Positions 5,635 through 7,721 of a DNA stretch of 7,721 nucleotides are shown here, piece by piece. Position numbers and translations under genes: made by a program. Source of the stretch: Desulfobacteraceae bacterium (GTDB lineage Bacteria > Desulfobacterota > Desulfobacteria > Desulfobacterales > BuS5); the NCBI GenBank assembly GCA_030592105.1, contig JAUVKE010000110.1, forward strand, positions 1 to 7,721. The letters run 5' to 3'. The stretch's first letter is position 1. The number at the start of each line of letters is the position of its first letter. The notes under the pieces are model-generated. The model was not told where the DNA came from. It was given only the letters and a program-made list of their open reading frames with translations, and did no database searches.

Positions 5635-7551
5635 ATGCAAATACCATTTATGATAATGCAGCAGCCTGGCAGGAATGTTCTTTCCAGTGGAACAGGGAAG
5701 AATGATTCGGGTTTTGCCGGGAATGTTAAAGGTGTTACTGGTGATAGTGCAACATTTTTATGTGTTCTTTCTGATGTGACAAAAATGCAAACCAATGCAG
5801 TTAATAAATTAAATAATTTCCAGGTAAAAATAATTTCTGAAGATGGTATGGATATATCCGATTCTTTAAGTGAAGACGTATTGCAGATGATTATGGAAGC
5901 TGTGTCAAAAGGATTTATTCTTAATATGGATGGGAGTTTTTCAATATCCCCGAATCTTACCAGCCCTGGAATAAAAGATTTTTCCGCTGAAACAGACATG
6001 GAGCATCTGGCTCTTTATAAAGGTGAAGATGAGGATATTTTATTATTAAAACAACTGTTTGGAAAAGAGGGAAATAACAACGCAGAGTTATTCTCAACAC
6101 AGATTACAGGTAAAGATGAAAACAGCAGGATGTTTCTACTCTTAAAGCAAATGGCCGGAAAAAATGAAAATACCAGGGATTTTTTACTCTTAAAACAGAT
6201 TACCGAAACCGGAAAAAGTGATAATAATAAAACTTTTTTATTATTAAAGCAAGTTGCAGGGGGAGATGAGAATAATAGAGACTTTTTATTGGTAAGGCAA
6301 TTTATCAGTAAAGGTGGAGAAAAAAAGGGTGCTTTGCTTTTAAAAGAACTGCCCGTAAAAAAAGAAAATAATAAGGAAAATTTACTCTTAAAACATATTG
6401 TCAGTAAAGGTGAAAACAGCAAAGATGTTTTGCTGCCAAAGCAATTATCAGGGAAAAATGAGGGCATTAAGGGAGATTTATTTCTAAAGCAAATTGCAGG
6501 GAAAGATGAAAATAATACGGTCCATTTGTTGTCAAAACAATTTGTTAAGAAGGATGGAACAGATTCTATCTTGAAAAACGGGAATAAAACTATTCAACTG
6601 AAATTTCCGGAACAATCCGGAGATAAATTGGATAATTCTTCTCATAATATGGAAGTAAAAATAGAACCTTTAAAAAAAACTGTAAATAATTTTCCTGAAC
6701 AGCATAAAAAAGTAGAAAGTAGTATGTTTGATAAAGGACATCTCTTGCGGCCGCCTGATAATAAAAAAGGTAATACACCTGTGAATTCCGATGACAAAAT
6801 AAATATTAAGGATTTTACAGAAAACAAAACTGATATTTTGAAGCCTCTGGCCTCAACACAGGGAAAAGGGCAAACTGTGGGTGCTGCTTTAGATGGTAGT
6901 GCCGGGAACAGCAGTTACGTAAAATCTGAAAAAGATTTGATCAGGGAAGCAGGCGAGAGGCTAATGGGAGAGAGAACAAAGGGTATAAAAGCGGAGCATC
7001 TTGAAAAAAAAGTTATCAGTGTTGAGCCTGAGAATAAAGATAATATGTCGTTTTTGAATTCCAGGACTTCCGGTAAGGTTATCTCTGAAGTTCTATCTGG
7101 CAAAGCCAAAAAGACATTTCAACAACCAGATCAGTCAAATGTTGTGGGGCAGATAGTAAAAAAGGCTGTGTTGGGTATTAATGATGGGCAAAAATCTATT
7201 AAGATTCATTTGGAACCTGAATATCTTGGTCGTATTGAACTTAAAATTTCCATTACAAACCGCCAGGTAATTCTTAAAATTTTAACAGAGAACCCATTGA
7301 GCAAAGAGATTATAGAAAATAATATTGTCCAGTTGAAAACTGATTTGAGTAATCAGGGTTTAGGTATGGAAAAAGTCGAAGTTTTTGTTAATGATGAACC
7401 TGGTTATGGCAAAAAAGGGTATGACCGAAAAGGAGATTTCAGATCAAATAGTGAAGAAAATTCAGGGAATGAGAATATGGAAGAACCTGGCCATCCTGTT
7501 TTGGTATTAAAAGAAGAGGATAATACAGGACTTATAGGTGTTTTCGCTTAA
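5635..7551 (+). CDS. fliK: FliK, flagellar hook-length control protein with 16-residue repeats
   Basis: FliK is secreted during hook assembly, measures hook length, and switches the export gate from rod/hook to filament substrates. The C-terminal hook-length control domain is clear at about 500-590: VVGQIVKKAV, then IKIHLEPEYLGRIELKI with the LxPxxLGxxEL signature (526-535), then a helical part ending LSNQGLGMEKVEVFVN. The preceding 500 residues are hydrophilic and mostly Lys/Asn/Glu/Ser-rich, as expected of the extended ruler part. Residues 135-312 form an array of eleven tandem 16-residue repeats. At 638 residues it is longer than Salmonella FliK (405), but FliK length varies widely. The ATG at 5635 has GGAG at 5623-5626 with 8-base spacing. 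It lies between fliJ and flgD, a common arrangement. The N-terminal export region is not recognisable by motif. Confidence 0.93.
   Translation: MQIPFMIMQQPGRNVLSSGTGKNDSGFAGNVKGVTGDSATFLCVLSDVTKMQTNAVNKLNNFQVKIISEDGMDISDSLSEDVLQMIMEAVSKGFILNMDGSFSISPNLTSPGIKDFSAETDMEHLALYKGEDEDILLLKQLFGKEGNNNAELFSTQITGKDENSRMFLLLKQMAGKNENTRDFLLLKQITETGKSDNNKTFLLLKQVAGGDENNRDFLLVRQFISKGGEKKGALLLKELPVKKENNKENLLLKHIVSKGENSKDVLLPKQLSGKNEGIKGDLFLKQIAGKDENNTVHLLSKQFVKKDGTDSILKNGNKTIQLKFPEQSGDKLDNSSHNMEVKIEPLKKTVNNFPEQHKKVESSMFDKGHLLRPPDNKKGNTPVNSDDKINIKDFTENKTDILKPLASTQGKGQTVGAALDGSAGNSSYVKSEKDLIREAGERLMGERTKGIKAEHLEKKVISVEPENKDNMSFLNSRTSGKVISEVLSGKAKKTFQQPDQSNVVGQIVKKAVLGINDGQKSIKIHLEPEYLGRIELKISITNRQVILKILTENPLSKEIIENNIVQLKTDLSNQGLGMEKVEVFVNDEPGYGKKGYDRKGDFRSNSEENSGNENMEEPGHPVLVLKEEDNTGLIGVFA
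6037..6570 (+). repeat. Eleven-unit 16-residue repeat array in fliK
   Basis: FliK residues 135-312 are eleven consecutive degenerate repeats with consensus xLLLKQxxGKxENxxx, such as FLLLKQMAGKNENTRD, FLLLKQVAGGDENNRD and DLFLKQIAGKDENNTV. The conserved K-Q (or variant) pair falls at residues 139, 155, 171, 187, 205, 221, 237, 253, 269, 285 and 301. Nine intervals are exactly 16 residues and one is 18, because the fourth unit has two extra residues. At DNA level this is a 48-base periodicity, with wording such as ttactcttaaaacagatt recurring in diverged form. Each unit alternates a short hydrophobic LLLKQ stretch with a polar Gly/Lys/Asn/Glu stretch. Confidence 0.93.
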
Positions 7552-7580
7552 TAAAAAGTGCCTGAATAAGGAGATTAAAA

Positions 7581-7587
7581 GGGGGAG
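7581..7587 (+). promoter_or_regulatory. Ribosome binding site of flgD
   Basis: A purine-rich GGGGGAG lies directly before the flgD start, close enough (2-4 bases) to be slightly short for an ideal Shine-Dalgarno. An AAGGAG at 7568-7573 lies 16 bases upstream, probably too far. Together they support the ATG at 7590. Confidence 0.55.
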
Positions 7588-7589
7588 AA

Positions 7590-7721
7590 ATGGATATTTT
7601 ACAATTAAATTCCGTAACACCAGAACAGCCTGAAATAAAGGAATCCGGCTCTAATGATATGGGAAGAGATACGTTTTTAAGGCTGCTGGTTGCCCAGCTG
7701 GAAAATCAGGATCCTCTAAGT
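7590..7721 (+). CDS. flgD: FlgD, flagellar hook capping/scaffold protein (5' part)
   Basis: FlgD caps the growing hook and guides assembly of hook subunits; it is removed when hook growth ends. Only 44 codons are inside the window, running in frame to the last base. The segment GRDTFLRLLVAQLENQDPLS matches the highly conserved FlgD N-terminus (typically FLKLLVAQLQNQDPLNP). The preceding MDILQLNSVTPEQPEIKES is the usual variable lead. The gene follows fliK by 38 bases, in the expected hook-assembly order. The rest lies to the right of the window. Confidence 0.93.
   Translation, partial: MDILQLNSVTPEQPEIKESGSNDMGRDTFLRLLVAQLENQDPLS

Noticed and set aside
6015..6467. 150-residue open frame on the - strand inside fliK, with repeated FKSK-like wording
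   Set aside because: Its repeats are the mirror image of the fliK 16-residue array. Low-complexity Phe/Ser/Leu composition and the strong FliK coding frame make it a shadow.
6037..6570. Regular 48-base repeat as a CRISPR array or intergenic satellite
   Set aside because: The units are diverged, contiguous without unique spacers, and stay in the FliK reading frame; the periodicity is a protein repeat.

Overview
This window is a single-strand run of flagellar export, basal-body and hook genes, all on the + strand: fliE (last codons only), fliF, fliG, fliH, fliI, fliJ, fliK and the first 44 codons of flgD. Everything is tightly packed. fliG/fliH overlap, fliH/fliI nearly touch, and the gaps elsewhere are short, so this reads as one long operon that starts upstream of the window and continues past its right edge. 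No stretch of 300 bases lacks a gene; the longest non-coding stretch is the 149 bases between fliF and fliG.

The DNA is AT-rich, with many A runs. The organism is a motile flagellated bacterium. The order fliE-F-G-H-I-J-K-flgD and the sequence style fit a deltaproteobacterial (Desulfobacterota-like) lineage, but that is a weak inference: nothing here is taxonomically diagnostic.

The genes form a coherent set. FliF is the MS ring and FliE joins it to the rod. FliG is the rotor (switch) protein on the cytoplasmic face of FliF. FliH, FliI and FliJ form the ATPase complex of the flagellar type III export gate. FliK is the secreted hook-length ruler, and FlgD is the hook cap on which the hook polymerises. 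All complete genes appear intact, with expected family motifs (Walker A/B in FliI, EHPQ and the torque-helix charges in FliG, GGCVVET in FliH, the LEPEYLGRIEL core in FliK).

Three things are not routine. (1) A roughly 117-bp element with 17-bp imperfect inverted ends sits between fliF and fliG. It looks like a MITE or other non-autonomous repeat inserted in the operon. (2) FliG has a Pro/Gly/Gln-rich tandem-repeat segment where the last part of its N-terminal domain and the linker to the middle domain should be. (3) FliK contains an array of eleven 16-residue repeats, in register except for one 2-residue insertion, in the part of the protein expected to act as a ruler. No wholly new gene system is evident; the novelty is in these modifications of known parts.
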